17,695 nt of DNA from Candidatus Anoxychlamydiales bacterium (GTDB lineage: Bacteria; Chlamydiota; Chlamydiia; Chlamydiales; SM23-39). The stretch lies in the NCBI GenBank assembly GCA_011064865.1, contig JAAKFX010000024.1, positions 1 through 17,695 on the forward strand, given 5' to 3'. The translations under genes and the position numbers were made by a program. The notes beneath the pieces were generated by a model. It was not told the DNA's origin and searched no databases. It was given only the letters and a program-made list of their open reading frames with translations. Positions within the stretch are counted from its first letter, which is position 1. Every line of letters begins with the position of its first letter. Shown in pieces: positions 8,922-15,809 of the stretch.

Positions 8922-10477
8922 ATATTTGCTCCTAAACTGTTTCCTATGTTATTCGCATAAATGTGCTCAATACAAAAAAGTGTTGGTTTATTGCTTGTAC
9001 AGCCATTTTCATTTGCGAATTTTTTTAAGGTTTCAAATTCAGCTAATTCAGATGAAACACTCTCATTTTCTTTAAAACGCTTAAAAGGATCCTCATCTTG
9101 TTCTGTAAAATATTGTGCGTGAGCTGCATCATTTGAAAGTAAAATCTTTATAAGACCTATTTCATTTATTTTTTGAATTGTCTCTCTTTCTGTACCTTTA
9201 AAATCTTCTTTGAAACCCTCAATAACAAAAGCATTCTCTCTTATATCTATTTCACCACTAACTTGGACAAAATCTGTTTTTTCTTTATTAGCTTTAAAGA
9301 CTAAGCTAGTAGATTTAGTTCTATCGATTAAACCCCTTTTAGATGATTTATCAAATATTTTTAAAATTATTGTTCTATCTTTTTTTAACATACTTAAAAG
9401 TAATATTTTCATTCCAAAATAGCACGGTATTCCCGATCGAACAAAACTGTCTACAAACACAGCTTCTTTGCCAACTAAAGTCTTAAGACTTTCATCTTCT
9501 AAAAAAGCGGCTAGATTTTGAACATATTTTACAGATTCTAAAGTTAGATTTCTTTGAAAAAACGTAAAGTTTGCTTTAGCTGCAACAGATTTAAGAGAAA
9601 ACTCTTTTTCAAGTTTTTCATAATCTCCAATATCTCTAAATTTTTCATCACTTTTTTTGAAATACGTTAAAAAATAAGATTCAATTAAAAATTTCAAGTC
9701 CTGAGATACTTCAAATTCTAATTTATTATTGCATCTAAACTTATAAAAAGATGAATTTCTTGCTGTAGGTATTAGGTTTTGAAATGGTTTATAACCTATT
9801 TGTTTTTCAATTTCTTCTTCTTTTTCAAGTTTAGGCAGATCATCACTAATTTCTTTAAGCCTTTTTTCTAGTTTTTCTCTTTCAGATTCCTCTAGATCAG
9901 GTTTTTCTTTAAGCTTTTCTAATTTAACTTTCTCTTGTTTTAACTTATCTAACGGGGAATAACCTATTTTTTTCTCAAATTGCACTCCTTTTTCAAGTTT
10001 AGACAGAGCTTCACTAATTTCTTTAAGCCTTTCTTCTGTCTTTTTCCTTTCAGATTCCTCTAGATCAGGTTTTTTTATAATTTTTTCTAATTTAAATTTC
10101 TCTTGTTTTAACCTATTTACAAGTTTATCTGTGAGTTTATTCATTTTAGTTTGTTCTTTCTGCAAGATCTCTTTTATATTTTGATTTACTTCATTAAGCT
10201 GAGTCTTTGTTTTAGCAAGCTCCTCTTTAAATGATTTATCATTTTTTAGCTTTTCAAATAAATCTAACACTTTAGAAGCTCTAATTTGACAAGCTGTGTC
10301 TCCAGCTAATGGGTCAAATTCATATAATTTATTTTCTTCTAAAGCTTTTATAGTTTTCAATGCTATTTGAGTAATCAAAATTGTTACTAACATAGCGTTT
10401 TCTATTGTTTTTTTATCTATTACTTTTATCGGATTCAATAATAACAAACCCGTTATACTACCAACTGATGTGGACAT
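8918..10477 (-). CDS. Unrecognised 519-residue protein with coiled coil and 56-residue tandem repeats
   Basis: I do not recognise this protein. Residues about 7-52 contain two moderately hydrophobic stretches (around ITGLLLL and around MLVTILITQIAL) separated by charged residues. Residues about 75-235 are highly charged, Lys/Glu/Leu-rich helix that should form coiled coil, including two near-identical 56-residue units (122-177 and 178-233). From about 235 a mixed globular region follows, with SFYKFRCNN near its start and a Cys-containing tail (CTSNKPTLFCIEHIY). It is not cysteine- or histidine-rich enough to suggest a metal site. The start at 10477 is chosen because GGAGGT lies 5 nt upstream. 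A longer reading frame would need a TTG at 10573 with no ribosome site. It is the first gene of the hydantoin-type operon and its stop overlaps the permease ATG. It could be a secreted effector or membrane-associated scaffold, but nothing visible proves either. Confidence 0.85.
   Translation of the reverse strand: MSTSVGSITGLLLLNPIKVIDKKTIENAMLVTILITQIALKTIKALEENKLYEFDPLAGDTACQIRASKVLDLFEKLKNDKSFKEELAKTKTQLNEVNQNIKEILQKEQTKMNKLTDKLVNRLKQEKFKLEKIIKKPDLEESERKKTEERLKEISEALSKLEKGVQFEKKIGYSPLDKLKQEKVKLEKLKEKPDLEESEREKLEKRLKEISDDLPKLEKEEEIEKQIGYKPFQNLIPTARNSSFYKFRCNNKLEFEVSQDLKFLIESYFLTYFKKSDEKFRDIGDYEKLEKEFSLKSVAAKANFTFFQRNLTLESVKYVQNLAAFLEDESLKTLVGKEAVFVDSFVRSGIPCYFGMKILLLSMLKKDRTIILKIFDKSSKRGLIDRTKSTSLVFKANKEKTDFVQVSGEIDIRENAFVIEGFKEDFKGTERETIQKINEIGLIKILLSNDAAHAQYFTEQDEDPFKRFKENESVSSELAEFETLKKFANENGCTSNKPTLFCIEHIYANNIGNSLGANI
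9779..10114 (-). repeat. Two tandem 168-bp (56-codon) units inside the coiled-coil gene
   Basis: Unit 1 (10114->9947) and unit 2 (9946->9779) are in frame and adjacent. Shared landmarks are LKQEK, KPDLEESER, RLKEIS, KLEK and IGY(S/K)P at matching positions. The DNA is also similar, so this is a fairly recent internal duplication rather than generic coiled-coil similarity. Confidence 0.9.
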
Positions 10478-10482
10478 AATGT

Positions 10483-10488
10483 ACCTCC
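10483..10488 (-). promoter_or_regulatory. Strong ribosome binding site for the 519-residue protein
   Basis: A full GGAGGT on the - strand lies 5 nt before the ATG at 10477. It is among the strongest Shine-Dalgarno matches in the window and fixes the start of the first operon gene. Confidence 0.85.
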
Positions 10489-10542
10489 ATAAAATAATTT
10501 TTAATTTATAAAGGCTCAGATCAGCTTTAAATATTGCAAAAG

Positions 10543-10573
10543 ATTCTAACTTTTTCCGATTTAGCTTTGACAA
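10543..10573 (-). promoter_or_regulatory. Possible sigma-70-type promoter of the insert operon
   Basis: On the - strand, TTGTCA (10573-10568) and TAGAAT (10548-10543) are separated by 19 bp, slightly long. Transcription would start near 10535, leaving a leader of about 60 nt before the ATG at 10477. A start there would exclude the TTG at 10573. Each box matches consensus at five of six positions, but the region is AT-rich, so this is only a candidate. Confidence 0.3.
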
Positions 10574-10589
10574 CTGTTAAAGCTAATCG
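10557..10589. repeat. Inverted repeat overlapping the candidate operon promoter
   Basis: CGATTTAGCTTT (10557-10568) faces AAAGCTAATCG (10579-10589): 11 paired bases with one bulged T and a 10-nt centre. It covers the putative -35 box, so it could be an operator. It could also be a hairpin from an older transcript. Confidence 0.5.
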
Positions 10590-10628
10590 AGCACTAATTT
10601 TTATTTAATTGTAAAAAAATGAAGTGTA

Positions 10629-10790
10629 TTAGCGTCTATGGCTAGAATACACGTGTTGAAGACGATGAAAATGTGAAGAAAATAATAGATTTGAAAGAAA
10701 TGATGATGAGAAAAATGTTAAATTATATTTTAAATACTGATCCTTGAGATCATTTATTGCCTGTTGATAGACAATTTTTTGTTGTTTCAT
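10629..10790 (-). CDS. Doubtful 53-residue open frame with a good ribosome site
   Basis: The ATG at 10790 has AAAGGAGT 7 nt upstream and starts MKQQKIVYQQAINDLKDQYL. This plausible start is followed by a Ser/His/Phe-rich tail that does not look like real protein. The opposite strand of the same DNA, from an ATG at 10619 to a TAA at 10807, reads as ordinary Asp/Glu/Lys-rich protein but is broken by TAG and TGA. So this is either a small gene, the 5' stub of a lost gene, or noise over a decayed + strand gene. Confidence 0.2.
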   Translation of the reverse strand: MKQQKIVYQQAINDLKDQYLKYNLTFFSSSFLSNLLFSSHFHRLQHVYSSHRR

Positions 10791-10885
10791 TTTTTATACT
10801 CCTTTAAATTTTTGTATTTAATAAAAAAAATAATAATAGAAAAATATATAAGATTATCGTCTAAAATGACGATGATTCCGATGAT

Positions 10886-10955
10886 AATAAAAAGAGAAAA
10901 ATTTCAAATTCATTTTACTTAGAATGTTAATATCCATAACGGTTCTCTTTTTATT
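10886..10955. repeat. Perfect 13-bp inverted repeat with long spacer
   Basis: AATAAAAAGAGAA (10886-10898) and TTCTCTTTTTATT (10943-10955) are exact reverse complements separated by 44 nt. The spacer is too long for a standard terminator. The arms are AT-rich, so chance is possible, but it is the best palindromic structure near the right junction of the insert. Confidence 0.5.
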
Positions 10956-11094
10956 TGCACGTAATTATACATATTCGCTTTTTTTACTTCAAGATTTTTT
11001 CAAAAAAATCACTCTCTTCTTTTTTATTAATCTAAAAGCCCATTAATTTTGTTTTAACAAGAGAAAGGTAAAAAAATAATTATTATTTTTAAAG

Positions 11095-11373
11095 ATTTTT
11101 CCTTCCTCTTTAATTGCATATTGAATATTTTAAAAATTAATAATCAAGAAGATAGAACTGAAAATGACTGCTCATTTTGACGTATTAATAAAAAGACTAA
11201 AAACCGCAGATTCTATAATTAGAAAAATTCAAATATTAGATGAAGATGAAAAAGTTTCAAAATATTTAAATTTAAATCCATTTTTAGAACAGATTTTAAA
11301 AGATTTACCTCCTCACTTTGAATACATAATCAAAAGCATAATTGTAATTGGCCAAGCTAAAAATATATTACAT
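11095..11373. repeat. Right copy of the ~280-bp direct repeat
   Basis: Counterpart of 4821-5100. It includes the leader and first 70 or so codons of the intact pyrophosphorylase gene. The shared leader from about 11102 to the ATG at 11164 differs at only a handful of positions, so the duplicated unit contains the gene's immediate upstream region. Confidence 0.93.
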
Positions 11374-13182
11374 AACTTACAAACAATAGCAAAGCCTGAT
11401 TTGCATTTGAAAAAATTATGTGAAACTCTTTTAGAGATTGACAAGTTTTATCAGCCGATCGGTGGAATAATTGGCTATCACAGCAATTTTCTACGCCTTT
11501 TAGATAAAAAACAGAAAAAAGATGAAAACATAAACTTTTTAAAACCATCTTTTATTGATCTAAAAGAGCATAATAAAAATGTTGATGAGCTGATCAATAT
11601 TGGGCTTACTAATTTAGAGAAATTTGTTTTTATATGTCCTATGGGAGGCGCTGGAGAACGCTTAGAGTTATTTGATCCAAAAACTAATAAACCTATGCCT
11701 GTAGCAGCTCTGAATTTTCAGGGAAAAACCCTTTTAGAGCATTTTATTTTAGATATTCAAGCGTTAGAGTATTTATATTTTCAAACGTTTAATAAGAAGA
11801 TAACCCTCCCAATTGTGATAATGACATCGGATGAAAAAAATAACCATAAACATATACTCTCTATTTTCGAAGAAAAAAACTACTTTCATAGAGATAAAAA
11901 TTCGATTCGTTTTATCAAGCAAATATCGTCTCCTTTAATCACCGAAGATGGAAATTGGGCTTTAAAAGCACCACTTGAGATTGCCCTAAAACCATCTGGT
12001 CACGGAGTTTTATGGCATCTTATGGAAAAAGAAAATGTTTTTGATTTTTTAAAAAAACATAAAAAAGAAAAAGCAATAATTCGTCAAATTAATAACCCAA
12101 TAGCTGGGCTAGATTATCTTCAACTCTCATTTATGGGAGCTGCAATAAAATACAATAAATCTTTTGGCTTTGTATCTTGTGAAAAAAATAGCGTTTATAA
12201 AGAGGGCTTAAATGTTCTAAAAGAGAAGATTGTTAAAGATGGCTATTTATATAATATTTCCAATATCGAATACACAGATTTTGAAAAGTATAATCTACAA
12301 AATATTGATGCAAATTTAGCAAATACTAATATTTTATTCGCTGATTTAAAAGAGGTTCGAAAAGCAGCTTTAATAGATCCTTTTCCAGCTTTAACTATTA
12401 ATCTAAAAACAAAAGTCTTCTCTCAAAATAGAGAAGGAAAAATAGTTGAAACAAAAGCCGGCAGATTAGAATCGATGATGCAAAATATATCCGATAGTAT
12501 TCAAGATTTTAGAGCTCAAAAAACACAAAAAGATGATCTAAATTTAAAAACATTTATAACATTGAGTAAAAGAGGGAAAACCATTTCCACAACAAAAAAT
12601 GCTTTTAAAGAGGGCTGCTCATTTTTTGAAACCCCACAAAAATGTTTTTATGATGTTTTATCTAACTATCGAGATCTTTTAAAAAACTATTGTAATATCA
12701 AAATGAGTGATATGCCTACAATAGAAGAATTTATTTTAAATGGTCCATCATTTATATGTTATCTACATCCAATGTTAGGACCTCTATATTCGCAAATAGC
12801 AAAAAAAATACAAAAAGGACAAATAATAAAAGGCTCTGAAATGCATCTTGAAATAGCTGAGCTATCAATTGAAAATTTATATTTAAATGGCTCTTTGCTT
12901 ATAGCAACTGATTTATCTAATAATAATTATAACAAAGCAAGGTGTGTATTAGAGAATGTTAAAGTAAAAAATTTAGGTATAGATAAAACTAAAAATAAAA
13001 GTTATTGGCAAAATAACATTCAAAGAAAAGAGTATCTCAAAATTATTTTAAATCAAAACTCTCAATTTTATGCTAAAAATATTGAATTTTTAAATACTCA
13101 AGAAATAATTGTACCATCTTTTCATAAAATGTTTATTGTACAAGAAAATTCTAAAATTACATATAAAGTAGAACAACTATAA
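11164..13182 (+). CDS. UDP-sugar pyrophosphorylase family protein (UTP-glucose-1-phosphate uridylyltransferase-like)
   Basis: A 672-residue protein of the UDPGP/UAP family, which makes a UDP-sugar and pyrophosphate from UTP and a sugar 1-phosphate. The nucleotide-binding loop is PMGGAGERL (159-167), where the usual Thr of GGxGTRL is Glu. It is followed by a basic/proline segment around NKPMPV, IVIMTSDE (an IMTS motif typical of the family) and KPSGHGVLW (276-284, the K-P-x-G-x-G uridine-site motif). Sequence after about 500 is compatible with the family's C-terminal beta-rich domain. About 158 residues precede the loop, a long N-terminal region for this family, and it is this part that is duplicated at 4890. 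In this setting the enzyme may supply the glycosyltransferase at the left of the window, its likely former divergent neighbour. It may also feed glycogen or other glycan synthesis. Glc versus GlcNAc specificity cannot be told. Confidence 0.85.
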   Translation: MTAHFDVLIKRLKTADSIIRKIQILDEDEKVSKYLNLNPFLEQILKDLPPHFEYIIKSIIVIGQAKNILHNLQTIAKPDLHLKKLCETLLEIDKFYQPIGGIIGYHSNFLRLLDKKQKKDENINFLKPSFIDLKEHNKNVDELINIGLTNLEKFVFICPMGGAGERLELFDPKTNKPMPVAALNFQGKTLLEHFILDIQALEYLYFQTFNKKITLPIVIMTSDEKNNHKHILSIFEEKNYFHRDKNSIRFIKQISSPLITEDGNWALKAPLEIALKPSGHGVLWHLMEKENVFDFLKKHKKEKAIIRQINNPIAGLDYLQLSFMGAAIKYNKSFGFVSCEKNSVYKEGLNVLKEKIVKDGYLYNISNIEYTDFEKYNLQNIDANLANTNILFADLKEVRKAALIDPFPALTINLKTKVFSQNREGKIVETKAGRLESMMQNISDSIQDFRAQKTQKDDLNLKTFITLSKRGKTISTTKNAFKEGCSFFETPQKCFYDVLSNYRDLLKNYCNIKMSDMPTIEEFILNGPSFICYLHPMLGPLYSQIAKKIQKGQIIKGSEMHLEIAELSIENLYLNGSLLIATDLSNNNYNKARCVLENVKVKNLGIDKTKNKSYWQNNIQRKEYLKIILNQNSQFYAKNIEFLNTQEIIVPSFHKMFIVQENSKITYKVEQL

Positions 13183-13225
13183 TTTCATAAATATTTCAAT
13201 CATACAAATAACAATATTTAAGTAC

Positions 13226-13254
13226 TTGCTAAAAAAACCGTCCTTTTTTATAAT
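13226..13254 (+). promoter_or_regulatory. Sigma-70-type promoter for the CT066-like gene
   Basis: TTGCTA (13226-13231) and TATAAT (13249-13254) are separated by exactly 17 bp. Transcription should start near 13261, giving a leader of about 114 nt that contains the hairpin at 13316-13337. Confidence 0.65.
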
Positions 13255-13315
13255 GTACAGAAATAAATAATTGCAATTTAAATAAGATTTAGTTTAATTT
13301 GCTTTTTTAGTTTTT

Positions 13316-13337
13316 GGATAGAATAACATTTCTATCC
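13316..13337 (+). promoter_or_regulatory. Hairpin in the leader of the CT066-like gene
   Basis: GGATAGAA and TTCTATCC pair perfectly over 8 bp around a 6-nt loop. It ends about 24 nt before the ribosome site (AAGGAAGGG, 13362-13370). It could be an operator or an RNA structure affecting translation. It lacks a pure T-run, so it is a weak candidate as terminator for the upstream gene. Confidence 0.45.
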
Positions 13338-13374
13338 TATTTAATTTAATTAATCCTAATTAAGGAAGGGAAAA

Positions 13375-13911
13375 ATGAGTCAAAACGATCAAGAAATACA
13401 TAAACAAAAAAACTTTAAAGATTTAGAAGAAATTCTTTCGAAAGCCATAAAAAAAATTGGTGTAGGAAAAGAGAATGATCTTTGTAAATATATTCCAATG
13501 ACATCAGGCGGATATATGCATCATTTTACTTTAAGAAAAATGAAAAAGAAAAATCCTCAAGAATTATCTTCAATGATTAAACAATTTATTATGAATGTTT
13601 CAAGACCTTTAGCTGTAGCACCGAAACCTAGAGCGGCTCGTGGATCTAGAAAAAGAAGAGATCAACTAACTTTTACAAAATGGCAATTAGAAAGAATGTT
13701 AAATATTGCAAGACTTGCAGGAGATAAAGATATTATTTCAATTTTAAGTCCAAAAAAATCTTTAGCATCATATAAAAGAGAATTAATACAAGCTGTTCGT
13801 CAAAACAAAATAGATCAAGAGCTTTGGAATGGCTACGTGGAAGCTGTGAATATTCAAAATGTATATAATGGATCTGAAGATCTATCTCAGCTACTATCAA
13901 ATAAAAACTAA
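13375..13911 (+). CDS. Conserved chlamydial hypothetical protein, CT066-like by position
   Basis: A 178-residue soluble, basic protein with no membrane helix or signal peptide. Residues 84-95 form a basic patch (KPRAARGSRKRR), followed by a helical C-terminal half (98-160) including LERMLNIARLAGDKD. The basic patch would suit nucleic-acid binding, but no known DNA- or RNA-binding fold is recognisable and the function is unknown. A strong ribosome site (AAGGAAGGG) lies 4 nt before the ATG. As I recall, C. trachomatis CT066 is a small hypothetical gene immediately before the NTT transporter CT065 and lepA CT064. This gene occupies that place here, which is the main ground for the assignment. 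It has its own promoter and a strong terminator, so it is a single-gene transcript. Confidence 0.8.
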   Translation: MSQNDQEIHKQKNFKDLEEILSKAIKKIGVGKENDLCKYIPMTSGGYMHHFTLRKMKKKNPQELSSMIKQFIMNVSRPLAVAPKPRAARGSRKRRDQLTFTKWQLERMLNIARLAGDKDIISILSPKKSLASYKRELIQAVRQNKIDQELWNGYVEAVNIQNVYNGSEDLSQLLSNKN

Positions 13912-13920
13912 AATATTTCA

Positions 13921-13962
13921 AAAAAAACCTTTGAAAATTTTTATAATTTCAAAGGTTTTTTT
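13921..13962 (+). terminator. Rho-independent terminator after the CT066-like gene
   Basis: Perfect 16-bp inverted repeat (13921-13936 and 13947-13962), with core ACCTTTGAAA/TTTCAAAGGT and a 10-nt loop, ending in a run of T. It starts 10 nt after the stop codon. Confidence 0.92.
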
Positions 13963-14020
13963 ATTCTTTAAAGATATTTTTTTATCTATATTTTAAAAAT
14001 AAAGTTTAACCATTTTTCTC

Positions 14021-14048
14021 TTGAATTATAAGAAAAATCCCCTATAAT
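14021..14048 (+). promoter_or_regulatory. Sigma-70-type promoter for the NTT transporter
   Basis: TTGAAT (14021-14026) and a perfect TATAAT (14043-14048) are 16 bp apart. The expected start near 14055 leaves a short leader with AAGGAA before the ATG at 14090. Confidence 0.65.
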
Positions 14049-14089
14049 AAATTCTTCGCTAAACTACTAAAAATTAAGGAAAAAATAAT

Positions 14090-15670
14090 ATGTCTGAACC
14101 TGTAAAAAAAGAATTTTCAAAAGCAAGGTCACTTCTTTGGCCAATATATTCTTTTGAATTAAAAAAAATTCTTCCTATGCTCCTTATGTTTTTTTGTATC
14201 TCTTTTAACTACACAATTTTAAGAGATATGAAAGATACACTGGTTATTACTGCTGGGGGATCTGGAGCTGAAGTACTGCCATTTCTAAAACTTGGAGTTA
14301 TTGTGGGAGCAGTAATTTTCATGTTACTCTATTCAAAACTATCAAATAAGCTGAGTAAACCTGCGCTATTTTATACAACGATCACTCCATTTTTGGTTTT
14401 CTTTGCTTTTTTTGCATTAGTTTTGTATCCGGCAAAAGATGCTCTGCATCCTTATGCCTTAGCAGATAGACTGCAAGCAGCACTACCATCAGGACTTATG
14501 GGAATGGTCGCAGTTTTTAGAAATTGGATGTTTTCAATATTCTATATATTAGCTGAGCTTTGGGGATCTGTTGTACTATCTCTACTATTTTGGGGATTTG
14601 CAAATGAGATTACTAAAGTTAAAGAAGCTAAAAGATTTTATGCTCTTTTTTTAACAGGTGCAAACGTAGCTTTATTAGTTTCAGGACCGACAATCAGATA
14701 CTTTGCTAATTTACCTAAAAGATTAGCTTTAACATCAGGGGTTGATCCTTGGGGAATAACAATAAATAAATTAATGTTTCTTGTTGTTATTTTAGGTACT
14801 GTAATAATGGCAAGTTATTGGTGGATAAATAAAACTGTATTGACAGATGCTCGTTTTTATAGCCAAGATGAGCAAAAAGCATCTAAAAAATCTAAACCAA
14901 AACTTTCAATGAAAGATAGTTTTAAATTTTTATTTACATCAAAATATTTAGGACTTTTAGCAATATTAGTAATTTCATATGGCCTTGCTATCAACTTAGT
15001 TGAAGTTACCTGGAAAAACCAATTAAAAATCCAATATCCTGGTTCAAATGATTATTTGGCATTTATGGGTGGATTTTCAACGATAACAGGAATGGTTACT
15101 ATATTCACAACAATGTTCTTGGGTGGAAATATAATGAGAAAATTTGGCTGGAGAATTTCAGCTCTATTAACTCCAATAATGTTAGTTATTACAGGAATCA
15201 CCTTTTTAGGATTCGTTGTATTTAAAGGGTATATGCCGCAGTTAATATTTGGAGGAATTGCTCTTCAAATGTTTATAGTACTTTTAGGAGCAGCACAAAA
15301 TATCTTAACAAAATCATGTAAATACTCATTTTTTGATCCGACAAAAGAGATGGCCTACATACCTTTAGATCAAGAATCTAAAGTAAAAGGTAAAGCTGCT
15401 ATTGATGTTGTAGGAGCAAGACTTGGAAAAGCAGGTGGTTCTTTCCTACAAGCAGGTCTTTTAGTTGCTTGTGGAGGAATATCTGGCATTCCACCATACG
15501 TTATGGGAATAGTAATAGCTATCGTCTCTGTATGGATGGTATCTGCAACAGCACTGAGCAAAAGATTCGAGAAAAAAAACCAAGAAACGGAAAAGAAAAA
15601 AATCACAGAAGAAGATCTCGAGCTTGTTACTACTACAACTCCAGCAGAATCCAAGAAAACAACAACCTAA
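14090..15670 (+). CDS. npt1: ADP/ATP translocase, NTT (Tlc) family
   Basis: A 526-residue membrane protein with about twelve hydrophobic helices, the size and pattern of bacterial and plastid nucleotide transporters. Family marks include ILRDMKDTLV (43-52, with the conserved Lys), ELWGS (156-160), FANEIT (170-175) and EAKRFYALF (179-187), plus YIPLDQESKVKGKAAIDV later on. Residues about 495-526 form a charged, Thr-rich cytoplasmic tail. NTT proteins of intracellular bacteria exchange host ATP for bacterial ADP or import other nucleotides, so this is a strong sign of an obligate intracellular life. Its place between a CT066-like gene and lepA matches, from memory, CT065 (Npt1, ATP/ADP exchange) of C. 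trachomatis, hence the symbol. Chlamydiae usually carry several NTT paralogues with different substrates, so exact specificity remains an inference. It has its own promoter and terminator. Confidence 0.93.
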   Translation: MSEPVKKEFSKARSLLWPIYSFELKKILPMLLMFFCISFNYTILRDMKDTLVITAGGSGAEVLPFLKLGVIVGAVIFMLLYSKLSNKLSKPALFYTTITPFLVFFAFFALVLYPAKDALHPYALADRLQAALPSGLMGMVAVFRNWMFSIFYILAELWGSVVLSLLFWGFANEITKVKEAKRFYALFLTGANVALLVSGPTIRYFANLPKRLALTSGVDPWGITINKLMFLVVILGTVIMASYWWINKTVLTDARFYSQDEQKASKKSKPKLSMKDSFKFLFTSKYLGLLAILVISYGLAINLVEVTWKNQLKIQYPGSNDYLAFMGGFSTITGMVTIFTTMFLGGNIMRKFGWRISALLTPIMLVITGITFLGFVVFKGYMPQLIFGGIALQMFIVLLGAAQNILTKSCKYSFFDPTKEMAYIPLDQESKVKGKAAIDVVGARLGKAGGSFLQAGLLVACGGISGIPPYVMGIVIAIVSVWMVSATALSKRFEKKNQETEKKKITEEDLELVTTTTPAESKKTTT

Positions 15671-15681
15671 TTCTTTTATAA

Positions 15682-15709
15682 AAAAGCCCATCTTTTCAGA
15701 TGGGCTTTT
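15682..15709 (+). terminator. Rho-independent terminator after the NTT gene
   Basis: AAAAGCCCATCT (15682-15693) and AGATGGGCTTTT (15698-15709) pair perfectly over 12 bp around a TTTC loop, with a T-rich tail. It begins 11 nt after the stop codon. Confidence 0.94.
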
Positions 15710-15756
15710 ATTTTAAATATTTTCTATACATTTTATTCAATTTCTTTTTAGTTTCA

Positions 15757-15785
15757 TTGAAAATAACATATCATTTTAGTACACT
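15757..15785 (+). promoter_or_regulatory. Possible promoter for lepA
   Basis: TTGAAA (15757-15762) and TACACT (15780-15785) are 17 bp apart, just before the gene. The -10 box matches consensus at four of six bases. A terminator upstream means lepA needs its own promoter. Confidence 0.4.
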
Positions 15786-15809
15786 GAGTAAATCAAAAAG
15801 AATAAAAAT

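Larger units (their letters stand above)
10590..11094. other. Non-coding stretch between insert operon and right repeat
   Basis: This is very AT-rich. Apart from the doubtful frames at 10619-10807 and the inverted repeat at 10886-10955, I see no convincing gene, tRNA, transposase remnant or classical attachment site. The right junction of the insert must lie within it, probably close to 11095 where the repeat begins. Confidence 0.6.

Noticed and set aside
10478..10573. N-terminal extension of the coiled-coil protein starting at a TTG at 10573
   Set aside because: The TTG has no ribosome site and overlaps the candidate -35 box, while the ATG at 10477 has GGAGGT at good spacing.
10993..11010. 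GATTTTTTC/AAAAAAATC as a terminator before the right repeat
   Set aside because: The stem is almost entirely A-T, the loop is tiny and no gene ends nearby.
4821..11373. Insert as a classical transposon or prophage
   Set aside because: No transposase, integrase, terminal inverted repeat or short target duplication is seen. The flanking repeat is a gene fragment.
13183..13260. Terminator directly after the pyrophosphorylase gene
   Set aside because: The A-run and T-run around 13231-13249 flank ACCGTCC, which does not pair with itself; this DNA is better explained as the -35/-10 spacer of the next promoter.
15370..15691. Several open frames on both strands over the end of the NTT gene
   Set aside because: They are out-of-frame or antisense readings of a clear transporter gene with its own terminator, and show no protein-like motifs.
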